Shown piece by piece: positions 32,561-45,507 of a stretch of DNA of 64,000 nt. The notes beneath the pieces were generated by a model. The model searched no databases, was not told where the DNA came from, and worked only from the letters and a program-made list of their open reading frames with translations. This DNA comes from Episyrphus balteatus (taxonomy: Eukaryota > Arthropoda > Insecta > Diptera > Syrphidae). The position numbers were made by a program, and so were the translations under genes. The stretch covers positions 120,407,028 to 120,471,027 of the forward strand of contig NC_079136.1 in NCBI RefSeq assembly GCF_945859705.1, in the 5' to 3' direction. Every line of letters starts with the position of its first letter. Within the stretch, counting starts at the first letter, position 1.

Positions 32561-35500
32561 GACCTTGGATTGGATAGCGACCTGGTGTATTAAACTGTCA
32601 AAATGAATGAAAACAAAAGATATATTGATTTCAACACTAAACAGACCCGTTAATTAAATTTTTGTTTTAAACACCAACGAACTTGTTTTAGACTCACCAA
32701 CACATTTCTTTTTGTGTTTTCTAGATTTTTTTAATGTCATTAAACTGTAACAGTTTTGTAAGGTCTTTAAAAGAATATGACCTTCCCAAAACAAAACAGG
32801 AAGGCCATTCCATTTCTATAATGAGAACTTTCCATCAATTTATGATTATTTTTGTTACACTGATTTACATAATTTCTTAAAATGAACAAAAAACAAAAAA
32901 ATTAAACAACAATGGGAATTTCTCACGAATAATCATCATCATCATCATCATCATGAAACTTGAAACCACCACATTTTCTTGGCCATCATCAGAGACAGAC
33001 AAAATATTGTAATAGACGCCATTGGGCATATACATATTTTAAATAAATTTTATTTATTTGTGAGTGAACAACCAAAAACATCTCAGACAATAGCCTCAAG
33101 ATTAATCCATTAAACCTGAAGAACTTCCACCTCTTTTATGTGTGTGCTTCCAGATTTTAGTTGCATGATTTTTTTTTTTCAGTGGGGCTTCCACTTTAAG
33201 ATAGAATTCCAACTCCATTTTTTCGTTTTTCTTTACTGGAACTAAAAAAAAAAAAAACAACAAAAACAAACTTCACTGTCTGTCCGATTGTTGTCTGGAG
33301 TATCTTCTGTTCAATTGTTTTATGTATTTCATTTTTTATGTTAACCTGTTCGTTTTCTTCTTTTGTTTGCTGATGCGCGATGAAGATCATCGTCCCAGAG
33401 ATGAAGCTTGGTCCAACATCATCAGTTTCCAGACAAATGGACTTCTCTCGCTTTGTATAATCGTTTGGGGTTTTGCTTTTGAAATGAGTGTTTTCACACA
33501 TTTCGGATTGAGACTGAGAAAGATATAAATGATAGATTACTCTCTTGTAGAGCGATGATTTTGAAGTGAATTAAATAGACAGATTGAGATTAATGAGGTT
33601 TTTATATATTTTTAAGTTATAGCTCTTTGATTTAGGTTCAAGCGGTCTGGATTTTCCATTTCAGTAGTTATTTTTGAAAAACAAATCAAAAGGATAAACT
33701 AAATAAAAAGACTGCAAATTGGTTTAATAATTTGGTCATCAATGAAAATTGATACAAATTTAGAATTCAATTAAATTGTTTAAAAAAAAAACAGGTTGTG
33801 TGCTTTTGTTTAAAATTAGTCAATTAAAGCGTTTATTTATTTCAAACAATCATAATTTACAAGAAAAAGCTAATAAAAATTACCATTTTTATTTTCTCAT
33901 TATATTAATTTTTTTTATTTTAAAAGCTTACAAAAAAAAATTATGCCATTTAAAAGCCAAGTATTTCTTCTAAGGAATAAAACCATTTTAAAATTTTTAC
34001 AATGCGCAAAAAGTATTAAAATAATCTATTAAAAACAATCATTTCTTATGAAAAAAAATGAAAAAATCACTTCCATCACCCAAAAACTCATTTTTTTGAT
34101 ATATCAACCTATAATAAATTTTATACCACCTGAAAGCTTATTGCTTCAGCTCAATAATATTATATAGATCATGTCTATTAGACATCTACAAAAAGAGCTA
34201 GAATTTTTTGAACTCGATCAATTTTCATCTATTTCGCAAGTTTTTTTAATTTAACATTGTGTAGCTTCTAGTGAATGTATAGTTATGTGTTATATATCAA
34301 AGGTAATATCACCAGAATGCTCAATAATGTTAAATCAAATTTGTATCTGCTCTAGATCAAAAGATATAACTTGTTGAAAAATAGAACTTTATTTTACCAT
34401 TATCTCAAAATTGTGGATACAAAATTGATTGAAAACAAATATAGTCTTGTCTATTATCTATCTAAAATATACATTTCATTCATTTATGTGTTGAAGAAAA
34501 AAAGATAAAAATTAAAAAACGGTTAAAAACGGTTAAAAACGGCAAAAAAAAACTTGTTACAAAAAACTTCTTTTTCCCGTTATTCGGTCAAAAATCATTT
34601 TAAAATTGCAATTTGAGATTTTTTTGAAAATTTTAAAAAATATAACCTAACCCGAAAATACCCCAAAATAAGTAAGTGTTTTTCAAAAATTCATATTTCG
34701 AAACGCAGAAACTTAAAACAAAATCCGTATTAGACCCCTAACTTTTTTTTATTTCTTTCGAATGACGTTTTTCAAATTGTCAAAAAAAAATTCCCCTACC
34801 TATAATCACTACTTTGTCAAAGATCTATCTCATGTTTTAGTTTTAGAAAACCATTTATTACTTAGTTTTGAATTTTTTTAAATTTGTTTTCAATGCCATT
34901 GTCAGTTTTGCAATGAATTTATCTATCGATGAAAAAAAAAATTCAAGTCTTTACATTGTCGCGTTTAGAAAATATCCAATTTTTTGCAATTTTGTTTTAC
35001 CCCTTTTTGGATTAATCTTTAGGTTATTATCCTTCAAATAAGCTATAGAAGATTTTTGTATCTCTAATAGTTTATTTGGAGTGGAACGGGTGTAAATGGC
35101 GTCACTTTTTTGTGGTGGCTGCCATGGTTCATCGATTTATAAGACGTTATCACGTCAAAAAAAAAAGTTACGTATACGACACAGTGACTCACAAAAATAC
35201 GGTGTTGAAATAAAATTAAAATTAATCAGAATTTATTTGTGACTAAAATATTTTAAAATGAGTAAATGATGAACATTAATAAAAAGAAAATCTTTTTAAA
35301 ACGTTTATGTCTTAATCCAAGTAGGTAAGTTTGAATCCTTCATAATTAAATATTATGAAAACATAAAAGAAAACGTTAAAAAATCCCCTTTGTTTTGTTT
35401 TTTCTTTCATATGCACAATGCTATCAAAAGCTTTATAATTTTTCTTCCCCAAATAATATGTAAAATGCCTAAACTGGACTTCAAAAACATCATCCGCATT

Positions 35501-35958
35501 CTGTATTGTTCTTTTATTTATTTTCAAGTGAAAATGTCTACCTTTTTCATGGTAATTTGTTTTCGTTTTTTTTTTTTCCTCGTTTATTATATTTGCATGT
35601 AAAAAGTAATTGAATTTTCATTATGTTAATTTCAAGCTATCTGATCTCTTATCAAAGAAAATGTACAGAAAAAAAAAGAACATCAATTGCAAATTGTTTT
35701 CGTGGAATATAATTGAAATTACGTTTAATCTTCTAATTTTAGTCTTTTGTTGTGTTTTTTTTATTTGTGAACGGAAGCCTCAAAATGTCTTTCACTGATA
35801 TGAAATAAACTTTTTGCTAAATATAAATTCATTAATAACTGCAATCTGAATTTAAAATTTTTTAAGGGAGCTTATTGTACTTTTGTTTAACCTTTTTCAC
35901 GACCACACTTTTATCATTAACGCCAAAATCGTTTTCTCTATTAAAACAGAAATAAAAT
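32561..35958. other. AT-rich DNA, no gene called
   Basis: Contains an ATC microsatellite at about 32934-32954. Open frames at 33196-33501 and 33322-33528 overlap on opposite strands and neither shows a motif. Around 34020-34560 is phrase-rich, repeat-like DNA (for example GGTTAAAAACGGTTAAAAAC). Confidence 0.4.
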
Positions 35959-35975
35959 GCACGACTGGGTCGCAC
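35959..35975 (-). repeat. GTGCGACCCAGTCGTGC dispersed repeat core, copy 3
   Basis: Minus-strand orientation; plus-strand text GCACGACTGGGTCGCAC with AATAAAAT before and GTACTTGCTCTT after. The flanks match the copies at 1330, 4029 and 61070. Confidence 0.6.
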
Positions 35976-36199
35976 GTACTTGCTCTTGTAGTTCAAAGCA
36001 TCTTTATCTTAAATATCTATTGGAAATTTAAGATTTTGTGGAGAAAAAAAAAAATAAAAACAAAAAAAAAATCGAAAGTTAAAAAAATTCAATTTTTTAA
36101 ATATTTTTTGAAAAACTTTTTTTTTAATTTTTTTTACATTTTACACTTTAGATGTCTGTAAATTTTGAAAAAATTGACTTATGCTTTGATGAAATATAT

Positions 36200-36570
36200 G
36201 AACTTAAAAAACATGTCAATTTTTGAAAACGGCAACGCCATATTTCCGCTCTCGGCATTTTTTGAGAAAAACTGAAAATGCAGTTTTGTTAGAATCAATA
36301 AGAGTACTGCGCACACCAAATTTAAACGAAATCGTTGGAGCCGTTTTCGAGAAATTTCAAATACCTCGAAAACGTTATATGGGAGATATGCGTTAAATTG
36401 GAGATATTAAAATAATAAAAAAAAACGGTCCTAAAGAATTACGTAAAAATCATCTGTACCAAGTTTCAAGCAAATCCATCCATCCGTTTAGGCCCTAGCT
36501 CCATGTACAGATGGGCGCACAGACACAGACGCACACACGCACAGACCGAAGGACGGCACACACTGGGGAT
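36200..36570. repeat. Dispersed TE-like fragment (GTTGGAGCCGTTTTCGAGAA)
   Basis: Includes ATCGTTGGAGCCGTTTTCGA near 36330 and CATCCGTTTAGGCCCTAGCT then TGTACAGATGGGCGCACAGA near 36481. The second block matches 1475-1519, where it also lies near a GTGCGACC core, so both blocks probably belong to one dispersed family. No open frame. Confidence 0.5.
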
Positions 36571-37842
36571 TTTGCGGAAAAAAGTCCAAAATTTAAAGTT
36601 CCTCGGAGAATATTTCAATAGTATTTCTAAATTCTAGAATAAAATCTGAATCAAAATCAGAAAGAATTACTAAAATCGGACTTGTAGTTTACTTTTTAGA
36701 GCTTTGTAAAGGGACAAGTTGTTGAAAGTATAAAAAACGAAGTGAAAATACCCTCAAATTAAAGCTGTGTAATTTTTTTAGCTTGAGCCGACTCATACAC
36801 TTTTATTTTTCCGTAAAGAAGCCATCGTTTGTCTATTGTAAATCGAAGAAATTATTAATTTTAAAGATGTTAATTATTTTATATAATTATTTAAAGAAAA
36901 GAGAAAAAAATGGCTTGATTTTTTCATATTTTTGTATATATTATTTTAGCTACACTTGCCTACAGTTAGAGACTATTAAAAACTTTTTCCTTATGAAATT
37001 TCCTTTCGATGAAGGCCAAATTTGGGTGCCACCAGGTGCCACTGCGTTTTTTATTGGCAATTGAAAACTTCATTTGGTCGCAAAAATCATTTTCTTAAAA
37101 ATTACTTAAAATAAAAAAAAAAAATATTAAAAATCAATGGTAACACTTACAGTTATAAATGATACTTTTTTTAAAAGCCAAAATATTAGGCTTAATTTGA
37201 GTTTTTAAGTTAAGATCTTTAAGTGAATTGTTTTTAAAATAATCGATTTCAAAGTCAAAATTTTGAAAAAAAAAAATAAAAAAAACATATCCAATACTAT
37301 TTTTGACAAGGCTGGGGATTTGAATTCAATTTGAATGATAAAGAACACTGCCTTAATTAATTCCTTACCAAACACTGAAAACCATATGTTTCTATGCCTT
37401 CTAGTTTTCGAGAAAATTGAAAAGTAAAAAATCTCCTTTTTGTCAGATTTTTGTTTTTTTTGGCTGCAAGCTTGAAATTCTTATCCGAAAGACAAAAAGA
37501 CAAATATAGAAAACAAAATTAATTCGTAACACATTTTTTTAACAAATCTATGTACTACAATAAAATTACATTTGATTTTTTGAACTTGGCTCAGAAAAAT
37601 TAATTTTCGTTATATGTAACTGAAATGTATGTATATACCTATTGAAAACTATTCAAATTAAAAACGAGTGAAAAGGGATTATGCGTCTTATTATTATACA
37701 TTTTATTAATATTGGGAGTTTTAAGCATTTCATGCGAAGATCCAAGCAGAAATTGAAATTATTATTGAAAAATACAGATCATCTGACCCCTTCCTTTATT
37801 AAGAAGAATCAGAGTCATTTAATTGAGGAAAAAATGGCTCTC
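36571..37842. other. AT-rich DNA, no gene called
   Basis: No supported gene. The frames at 36783-37064 and 37681-37941 are rich in Lys, Phe and Ile, and the second runs into a MITE, so neither is credible. Confidence 0.4.
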
Positions 37843-37845
37843 TTA

Positions 37846-37981
37846 GGCCCAATTTATTCACTCTCCATTATTTTTAAAGGCTCCATTAAAAATTATAAAA
37901 CTGTCAAATCGCATAGAAATTTTAAAATTTCCCTTTTTTAATGGCGACTTTAAATTTAATGGAGTGTGAATAAATTGGACC
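37846..37981. mobile_element. 136-bp TTA-flanked MITE
   Basis: Ends GGCCCAATTTATTCACTCTC and, on the opposite strand, GGTCCAATTTATTCACACTC, with TTA at 37843-37845 and 37982-37984. A TTA/TAA duplication is typical of PIF/Harbinger-type elements. The ends resemble in style the GGGCC-type MITEs at 55014 and 62711. Confidence 0.8.
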
Positions 37982-37984
37982 TTA

Positions 37985-38515
37985 AAAGAATAAACTTTTG
38001 AAAAATTTGTATAAAAAATGAAAAAAGTGTTTTTTTTTTAAATAATTTTTAACTATAATTTGGGTTTTTTATTTTGCGTGGACGTGGACCTCGACAACAG
38101 TACCTACTATGAGTTATTCTTTTCCATTTAATGTATTTAAAATCGGTGAGGTGGTTCCAATAATACAAAAAAAAATTTAAAAAAAAATGCTATAAGTAGG
38201 TACAAGTAAATTGAGAATCGGAATTCTTTATTACTTTCACAAATTTTTTTAAAAAGGCGTGGCAGTGGGCGGAAATGAATAATAATAATTTCTTACGACG
38301 AAAACTGTCATCCCTGAAAATTTCATCCAAATCTATTCAGTGGTTCAGTTTTTATTTAATTTTTTCCGCACTCCCATACAAATTTCCCCAGTGTGCGGCA
38401 TGACGAAAACCACTTTTTTGATCTTCTCCATCATCGTAATGTTTCGTGTCAAAAAAAATACTTGAGGTTTTAATCAAAACTTATATTATGATGAGGGAGA
38501 CGTCCAAAAAAGTTA
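37985..38515. other. No gene called
   Basis: AT-rich DNA with no recognisable element other than the MITEs that flank it. Confidence 0.35.
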
Positions 38516-38523
38516 GTTTCGTC

Positions 38524-38813
38524 TAGTGATGGGAACTATCGAATGATTTGAACTATCGAATAGTTCATTTATTTGGATAAAAACTATCGAATAAACTATC
38601 GAATCAAAAAAAACTATTTGAATGAAAAAACTATCGAATAAAAAAAGCTATTCGAATGAAACAACTATCGAATAAAAAACTATCGAATGAAAAAACTATT
38701 CGAATGAAAATAGTAACTAAATGAATGAATGAATGATTTCAAACTATCGAATGAATGAATATTTTACAACTATCGATAGTTTGATAGTTTTTATTCGATG
38801 TTTCCCATCACTA
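38524..38813. mobile_element. 290-bp hAT-type MITE with ACTATCGAAT iterations
   Basis: Ends TAGTGATGGGAA and TTCCCATCACTA, flanked by a perfect 8-bp duplication GTTTCGTC at 38516-38523 and 38814-38821. The interior is almost wholly iterated ACTATCGAAT and ATTCGAATGAAA motifs. TAGTGATGGGAA-like ends with 8-bp duplications are typical of insect hAT MITEs. Confidence 0.85.
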
Positions 38814-39285
38814 GTTTCGTCCATCTTTAAATGTAGCTACAGACTAAACGGTTGGACGTAGTTTCTTCAAATTTGGTACAAATGATTTTTTCGTAGAACT
38901 TGTGCCTCCCATACAAAATTTTCGAGATGTTTTATTTGCAAAAACATTTTTCTTTAACATGCATTTTTTGTTCTGTTATCTTACCAAATCGATAAATTTC
39001 CAATGGGGAGCAAGTACGTAATTCAGTCGTTTCATTTTATTTGTTCTGTGGAATAAGGGATTCACTAGACTTTTTGATCAAAAATTTTAAAAAAACTATA
39101 GGTAGATACTATGTAGCTTTTTTTTTTGTCAAAAATACAAAAATTTTAAAAAGATTTGTATGTGCTTTATTTAACTTTTTTATGATGGGCTTACAGAATT
39201 TTGGAAACCGAATTTTGGGCCTTACAGAATTATGACCCCAATCCAAATATAAATGGGATCGATTATTTTATAAAACCATGAGATT

Positions 39286-39937
39286 ACACTGGTTTACAAA
39301 ATTAAACTTTTTTTTTGTTGCCGGAACAAAAATATACTTTTCTGAAGGTTTTCGGTGTGCTGAACTTGAATCCGAAGTCAAAAAAATTCTAGCAGCTCCC
39401 GTTTTTGAGATATTACCGTTAGAAAGTGCAGCACTTCGGACCTTATTCTTTTATATAAGGAAAATTGTTTGAGCATATTTAGTAACGGTTTTTATAAGAA
39501 CTATTTACCACCTTTTTAAATCTGTTTAAATCTCTCCGATATCTTTTTTACTTCCCGAGATATCCTCAGTTGTTTGATATTTTTAAAAATTTTATAATGT
39601 TATTATCTTCTTTATGATATATGAAGCCAAACCCACTGACTTCAGTTTAAGATATCTCGGGCAATACATAAGAAATTGAAAAGATTTAAACAGGTATCGA
39701 AAGATGGGAAATAGTTCTTATAGAAACCGTTACTAAATATGCTCAAACAATTTTCCTTATACAATAGAATAAGGTCCGAAAAACTCAAAAAAACGTTTTT
39801 TTTGCATTTTCTAACGGTAATATCTCAAAAACGGGAGCTGCTAGAATTTTTTTGACTTCGGATTCGAGTTCAGCACACCAAAAACCTTCAGAAAAGTATA
39901 TTTTTGTTCCGGCAACAGAACCCTTGTTAACCAGTGT
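39286..39937. mobile_element. 652-bp foldback MITE, nearly full-length hairpin
   Basis: The left arm (39286-39560) and right arm (39655-39937) are reverse complements over nearly their whole length: for example CTAGCAGCTCCCGTTTTTGA near 39389 against TCAAAAACGGGAGCTGCTAG near 39825, and TTTAGTAACGGTTTTTATAA near 39478 against its mirror near 39718. Ends read ACACTGGTTTAC and GTTAACCAGTGT. No clear duplication. The short frame at 39278-39472 lies wholly in the left arm. Confidence 0.75.
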
Positions 39938-41395
39938 TATCATTGCATGAAATTTAATTCTTGACTTTTTTCTCTAATGTTAAGCTTTTAAGTTTTAGCT
40001 TCTGTTTTGCAAAAAAAAAAAAAAAATACTCAAAGTTGCTGTACACAAAAATGTTCACACTTTTTTCTGAAAAAAAAAAAATATTTGACTAACACAGGAC
40101 AAATGGCATATGTATACAAAAAAAAAGTAGAAGCATATAAATGCGACATTGTTTATATTTGCTAAAGAAATGGAACTATCGTGTATGTTTTGTTTAACTT
40201 GTTCACTGTTGTGTAACGTATGCCAGTCTCCAGTTCAATGTCCATGACTGAGTGCAAATAGCCATACACGAAGCCAAACTTCACAGATTTCAGTTTTTCC
40301 ATTTTAGCTTGACATTTTTCACAAATACAACAAAAAAGTGTAAACAAACAAATTCGTTTTTAAATCTGGTAAAAAAAAATTAAACTCCACTTTGTCTTAA
40401 AGCTCGCAAAAAAAGTAACACAATTTCCTAAAACTCAGTCACACAAAAAAAAAAAATACAATAAAATGCCACACTTCTTAATATTGTCTAGAAAACTGAC
40501 TAGACATTGACAAGGTGCAAAAAAAAAAAGATAATGACCAAAAGTCACAACACCTTATTGGCAGGCAGCCCCTGCCAGGCCTCAACTTCCTTTTTTGCGA
40601 AATCATGTTTCACTTTTTTTTCTGACAAAAAAAAAACATCGATTTAATTTCATCGTGGGCATTTTTATTGTTTGTTTTTGTTTAGTATTTATGGAATTAT
40701 TATTATTTTTTCTTGACCTTTAACAATATTTCGTATTAAATTGTATGGGATGTGGAATTTCAACCTGTCATAAGACTGACACCCAAGTGAGTGTCTGAAT
40801 TTATAGACCTACGCAGTTTATTTTATTTATTTATTTTTTTTTATCAGAGACTTGTCGCGTGCTTCTACGCACTTTTGAACCCACACACTTTGGAATGAAT
40901 TGACAATATAATCGACTTGAGAAATTGTCCATACAATTGTATAGTCGCCAAAATGAACAAAATAATAAAAAGAAAAAGAGAGATTACACTTTTCGGATGT
41001 TAAATTCTGCTAAAGGCTTTTTAGATGCAAGGTGACAGGGTTTGACCTTGTCACAAAAAAATTTACAAAAACTAAATTTACTTTAATTATAAAGTTAAAA
41101 AGAGGAAATGCACAAAATCAAGAAACGAGATATTCGTCGTACATTTTAGTTTTTCATTCATATTAAGGGGTATTTCACCAGTTTTATTGTTGTTTTAAAA
41201 AAAATCTCCTAAGCCAACTGCAAAGTAGTGACAAAGATATTTTTTAGCAATCAAATTTTAATAGAAAAATAATTTTTTAAAACTTCACAAACCAAAACAA
41301 CAAATGTGCTTCTGGCTCTAATGTTTTGGCTTAAAAGAATTTTGGGCTTGGAGCAGACATGAAACTCGTGTCACATACGGCAGTTTGGCACTGAA
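39938..41395. other. AT-rich DNA, no gene called
   Basis: Repeated A runs; no gene or element is recognised. The minus-strand frame at 40162-40347 has no known motif. Confidence 0.4.
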
Positions 41396-42560
41396 AAATA
41401 GGTATAACAGAAGCTACATTTCAGATTTTTTTAAAACTTTGATAAGATTGTTGGACATGGAAAAAGAAGAAAGTTATAGAAGCTGGACCCTCTATAACAA
41501 TGTCCTTATAAAGTCTATTAGAAGCTTAAACGAAGCTTTACCGAAGCTTTACAGAAGCTTTACCGAAACTCTACAGCAAGCATGTCAAACTCAATGGTTA
41601 TGTGGGGGCAAAAGAGAGGGATCTTTTTTTGTATTGGCCGCAAAAAAAAAACAAGAACTTGAATTTTTATAAAACAATTTATATAAACAAAAAGACAAGG
41701 TTACTCTTATTTACTATCTTTTTTTTTTTTGTCAAGACTCAATGTCTTGGATTTAATGGGTGACAAATTCCTTATAATGATAATGAGTTAATATAAATGG
41801 TCTTAACGATAGGTACTTTGATATTTACAAACGATTTTATATGCCAGTTTTCAAGTGTTCTCAAATCTGACTGACAAAAGCTTTAACTAAATTGGCTCAA
41901 AAAGTGAAAAAGTACAAAAGTGAATATTTTCAAACGCATTTTGATATAGTTTTTTCGGGCTGAAAAATTAAAACAAATGATGCAGAAAGCTTATTTTTTT
42001 GCCTCAAAAAAACAATTTGTATACTCTTTTTAATAAATAAATTCCGCTAGCGAGAAAAAAATATTATATTTTTACTTTTGTACTTTTGCCAAAAGTGGCG
42101 AATGTAGTTAAGGCTATAAATATATCGAAAATTCGGGCATACCAACTTCACCGAATCAAGAAATTAATTGAGTCACACTAAAAATCGGTTACCTCCATTA
42201 GCATACACAATCTTTAAAATATGACAGAAAGTTTCGGAAAAGCTTGTATAGCTCTTTAATACAAGCCTTATCGAAATTGTAGAAACAACAACATAGAATA
42301 TAGAAACAAAACAAAAAAAAAAACAAATACAAAACTTCGTAGTTTCAGTAAAGCTTCAATAAATTCACTGACCGAAGCTTATCCGAAAAATAAGCTATCT
42401 TCGGTTAAATTTCCTTAAAAGTATTTAAACAACTTATCAGAAGTTGTTTAACAAGTTCGAACTTCTATAAGCAATTAAATTCTGAATTAAGCTCTTTACA
42501 AGATCTATAAAAGATATAACATGTAAGACTTCAACTTACAGAAGTTTTTGTGTTAGTTAG
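41396..42560. mobile_element. Diverged relative of the CCCAACTAAC element
   Basis: Shares with 11792-12619 the phrases AGAAGCTACATTTCAGATTT, AAGATTGTTGGACATGGAAA, GAAGCTTTACCGAAGCTTTA, AGCTTGTATAGCTCTTTAAT and AACTTATCAGAAGTTGTT, and ends TTGTGTTAGTTAG. The left terminus is decayed. About 41575-42230 has no counterpart in the other copy and is probably a separate insertion; it starts near CATGTCAAACTCA. No coding capacity. Confidence 0.6.
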
Positions 42561-44449
42561 TCTATTAACACAACATGAAAACTAGAAGCTACTTCCAGAT
42601 TTGATTGCTAAGTTATCTTAGACTAAAAACGTATATAGTTTTTAACATTTGGAAGCAACAACAAACCAATGCATTTTGGTAAAAAATTAATTTTTTTTTT
42701 TAGATTTTCAAAAATAATCCAACCCTTTGTCGAAAAAAAAAAAAACATTTTGAAAAATGTCCTATAAATCCATCGAGTGAGGCATTAGAATTTCCTTTGG
42801 GGTCTTGTTACTGAGTTATTTGCAAACAAATACATTTTTTATTCGAACATTCGGAAGCAGATATCTTCGGATCCAAGTATTGAATAACTCAACATGTTAG
42901 ACAGTGGGCTTATATTTTCTGACTTTTTCGAAGTTGCAATCACATGCCCACTCTTGGGCTACTTCTTATAACTTCCAAACAATCTCCCTAAAAATTTCTT
43001 GATGTTCAAACATGTGTACTCACTTTGCCTACTCAAATTCTTTCAAAATTTCCACAAAAAACCTCTTAACACAATCTAGAAAATCCATTCGAATGTTCGA
43101 CCAAAGAAATGTCGAAATTCATTTATAGGCAAAAAGAAACAATAAACGACAAGAACATGAACATCAACAAAACACCTTAAGTGAAGTGAAAAATAAATAA
43201 TAAACTGTCGAATCAAGACAAAAGTCTATTATATGGTACGTGTGCGTTCATCGGGCTGAAATAAACGTGCCGTACAATTTTTTATTCTCTCACACGAAGC
43301 TTAAAGGCTTCCCAATGACTTCAAGCATCAAATTCGAAATTGAATGTAGGCTGTAAAAGTGGCAGCGCTTACAAGTTACAGAAACTCTGATGTGACAGCC
43401 CACGATGGAATAAGTTTCCCGATCCCACTTATTTTTTTGAGATTTCGTTTTTTTTTTTTTTTTGTTTTCTTATTTTCCTGCTGCACCCAGAAACAAACAA
43501 GATAAATTCGAATTCGAAAAAAAAAAATTAACAAATTTTGTTATTTTTGTTTGTCGAATGACAAATCGCATCTACACATACAACTCGCTTCAGTTACTTT
43601 TAGTTTATTGTAGCAGTTGTTGTTGTTGGTTGTAATGTTGCCCAACATCGTAAGTGCAATAAAACGAGTCGTACTGGCAACTTTGTTTACTTAGCAAAAA
43701 GGAATTGACAGCTGACGTTGTCGTCATCGTCGTCGTCGTCGCATTATATGCCACACAGAGGCGTATGTCAATTTTTACAAATTATGAATGACGATGTTGT
43801 ATAGTGTTGCGAGCGCTGCGATGCGGTGGAAGAGGGAAGTTTGTTTACACTATATATCTACTATCGGTGGCGGATGGATGGATTTGGATTCATAAAGAAT
43901 AATGTGTATCTCGTTTTTTCTTTATTTCTTATGCGTTGTCCCGCATCCAGCAGAACTTCGAGAACTATGAATAAAAAAGTTAAAAATATAAATTCAAAGT
44001 GAATTGACCCTGAACGAAGATGACGACGGACGGAGTCTGGATGTTTTATTTTGCGTAGGAAAGTTGTATTTCTGGAACAAGAAAAAGTAAAAAATCAAAA
44101 GAAAAAAATAAATAAAAACTTGTGTGTGGTAATTGCATTTGAAGCATAAACATAAATTTAGATATTTTAGGTTTTTTTTTTTTTTGAGAAAACATTAGGG
44201 TCCTAAAGTGGTTTTTACTTTATTTGATTTGATTTATGATTAGGTATGGTAATTGTATGCGCTTTGAGCTGTTTGGGACAAAAAAAAATGTGTAAAATTA
44301 TGTTAAAAAACTTGTATTTAATGCGTTCTTGGGAAAATGTTGATACGCCAATAAGGGTCCTAACCTCCTAACCATGCGAATAAACAAACTTGAGTTATAG
44401 ATATTATAATGTTTGAATTTATTTAAGACTGTTTATGCCAGTTTTAGTG
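42561..44449. other. No gene called; GC-richer, CAA/GTC-repeat stretch
   Basis: 43560-43870 has GTTGTTGTTG and CGTCGTCGTCGTC microsatellites and is less AT-rich, as insect gene-proximal DNA often is. I see no core promoter or exon I can defend. Confidence 0.3.
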
Positions 44450-45150
44450 TCTATACTTATGTTGAGCCCTTCCGGTAAGTAGTTGAGATCATTAAAAAAT
44501 AAAAAACAACTTCAGACCTTATAATATTTTGTATAGACTAGGACTAAGCTACCAATAAGTCTGGCAAATAGCTGAGTACCTACATTTTAATATATCAGAT
44601 TAATAAAAATTTCGTTATTATAAATCATTTTCTCTAGAGGTCTAAAGTTTTAAATTGTAAAATAGGTTTTTTTAAACACTTCGCCTAAAGAGTCTTGAGG
44701 TCCTAATATGTTTGATAGTTTAAGTGACTCTTAGACGTTTAAGATTTGTGTCATTAAGGATTTTGCACCTAGAAATGATCGAGAAGTATTAAAAATTTTA
44801 AACTTAGTTTTTGACCCCTTCTTGTAAGCAGTTGAAATCAAACAAAATATCACTGACCCTAACCATTTTTGTATTTAATAGAAAACTCATATTTAGCTTA
44901 GCATTAAATGCATCTGGCAAGTGCTTGAGTTCATTTAAAACTGTCAGACCCCAAAAATTAAATAATTAGAAATCATTTTCCGTAGAGGTCTTAAGATAAT
45001 ATTTGGTTGAAAAGTTTTAAAATACCTACATTTTTTTTAAATTATCTTTAAAAGGATTTTGGTATTGATCAAATCGATTAACGAGTTGCAGTCTTGAGGT
45101 CAAAAGGTGAAAATTTTATTTAGATTCTCAGACTCCCAAAAATTATTTTA
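44450..45150. repeat. Two diverged tandem units of ~348 bp
   Basis: Unit 1 near 44463-44810 and unit 2 near 44811-45158 align in order. GAGCCCTTCCGGTAAGTAG (44464) aligns with GACCCCTTCTTGTAAGCAG (44813), AGTCTGGCAAATAGCTGAG (44560) with CATCTGGCAAGTGCTTGAG (44910), and AATCATTTTCTCTAGAGGTC (44624) with AATCATTTTCCGTAGAGGTC (44972). The offset is about 348 bp each time. More diverged relatives seem to continue to about 45.7 kb. Confidence 0.6.
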
Positions 45151-45421
45151 TAATAATCATGCTTTGGGAAAAATAAAGCATAGGTACAAAGCATTTAAAT
45201 CCACAAAACCTATTTTAATTCTGAATGGTCTCTGTTAGATAACCTAGCTTAAGAGGTCTGTAGACTTTTAATTATCTAAAAAAAAAAATGAACAGCAATT
45301 ATTACAAAAATCACAACAATGTACGCTCTAATCTTTCAAAACGTTAAAGAAGTGTTTAATTTGATTTTTAATAGTTTTTTTTTACAATAATCATTTTCTG
45401 GAAAAAAAAACACTCAAACAA

Positions 45422-45507
45422 CCCGACAAACAATTTTGGTTCTATAAAGCTTTACAGATGCAATTGTTGCTTCTGTAAAGCATTATAGAAGCAAAATTGT
45501 TAGTAGG
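45422..45507. mobile_element. ~86-bp CCCRACTAAC palindromic MITE, copy 1
   Basis: Starts CCCGACAAACAATTTTGG and ends GAAGCAAAATTGTTAGTAGG plus G. The interior is TTCTATAAAGCTTTACAGA and its near mirror. Flanked by AA on both sides. The same terminal motif as the 828-bp element suggests a deletion derivative. Confidence 0.65.

Noticed and set aside
43560..43870. Possible 5' gene region with CAA/GTC repeats
   Set aside because: Composition only; no ORF, splice site or promoter element to support it.
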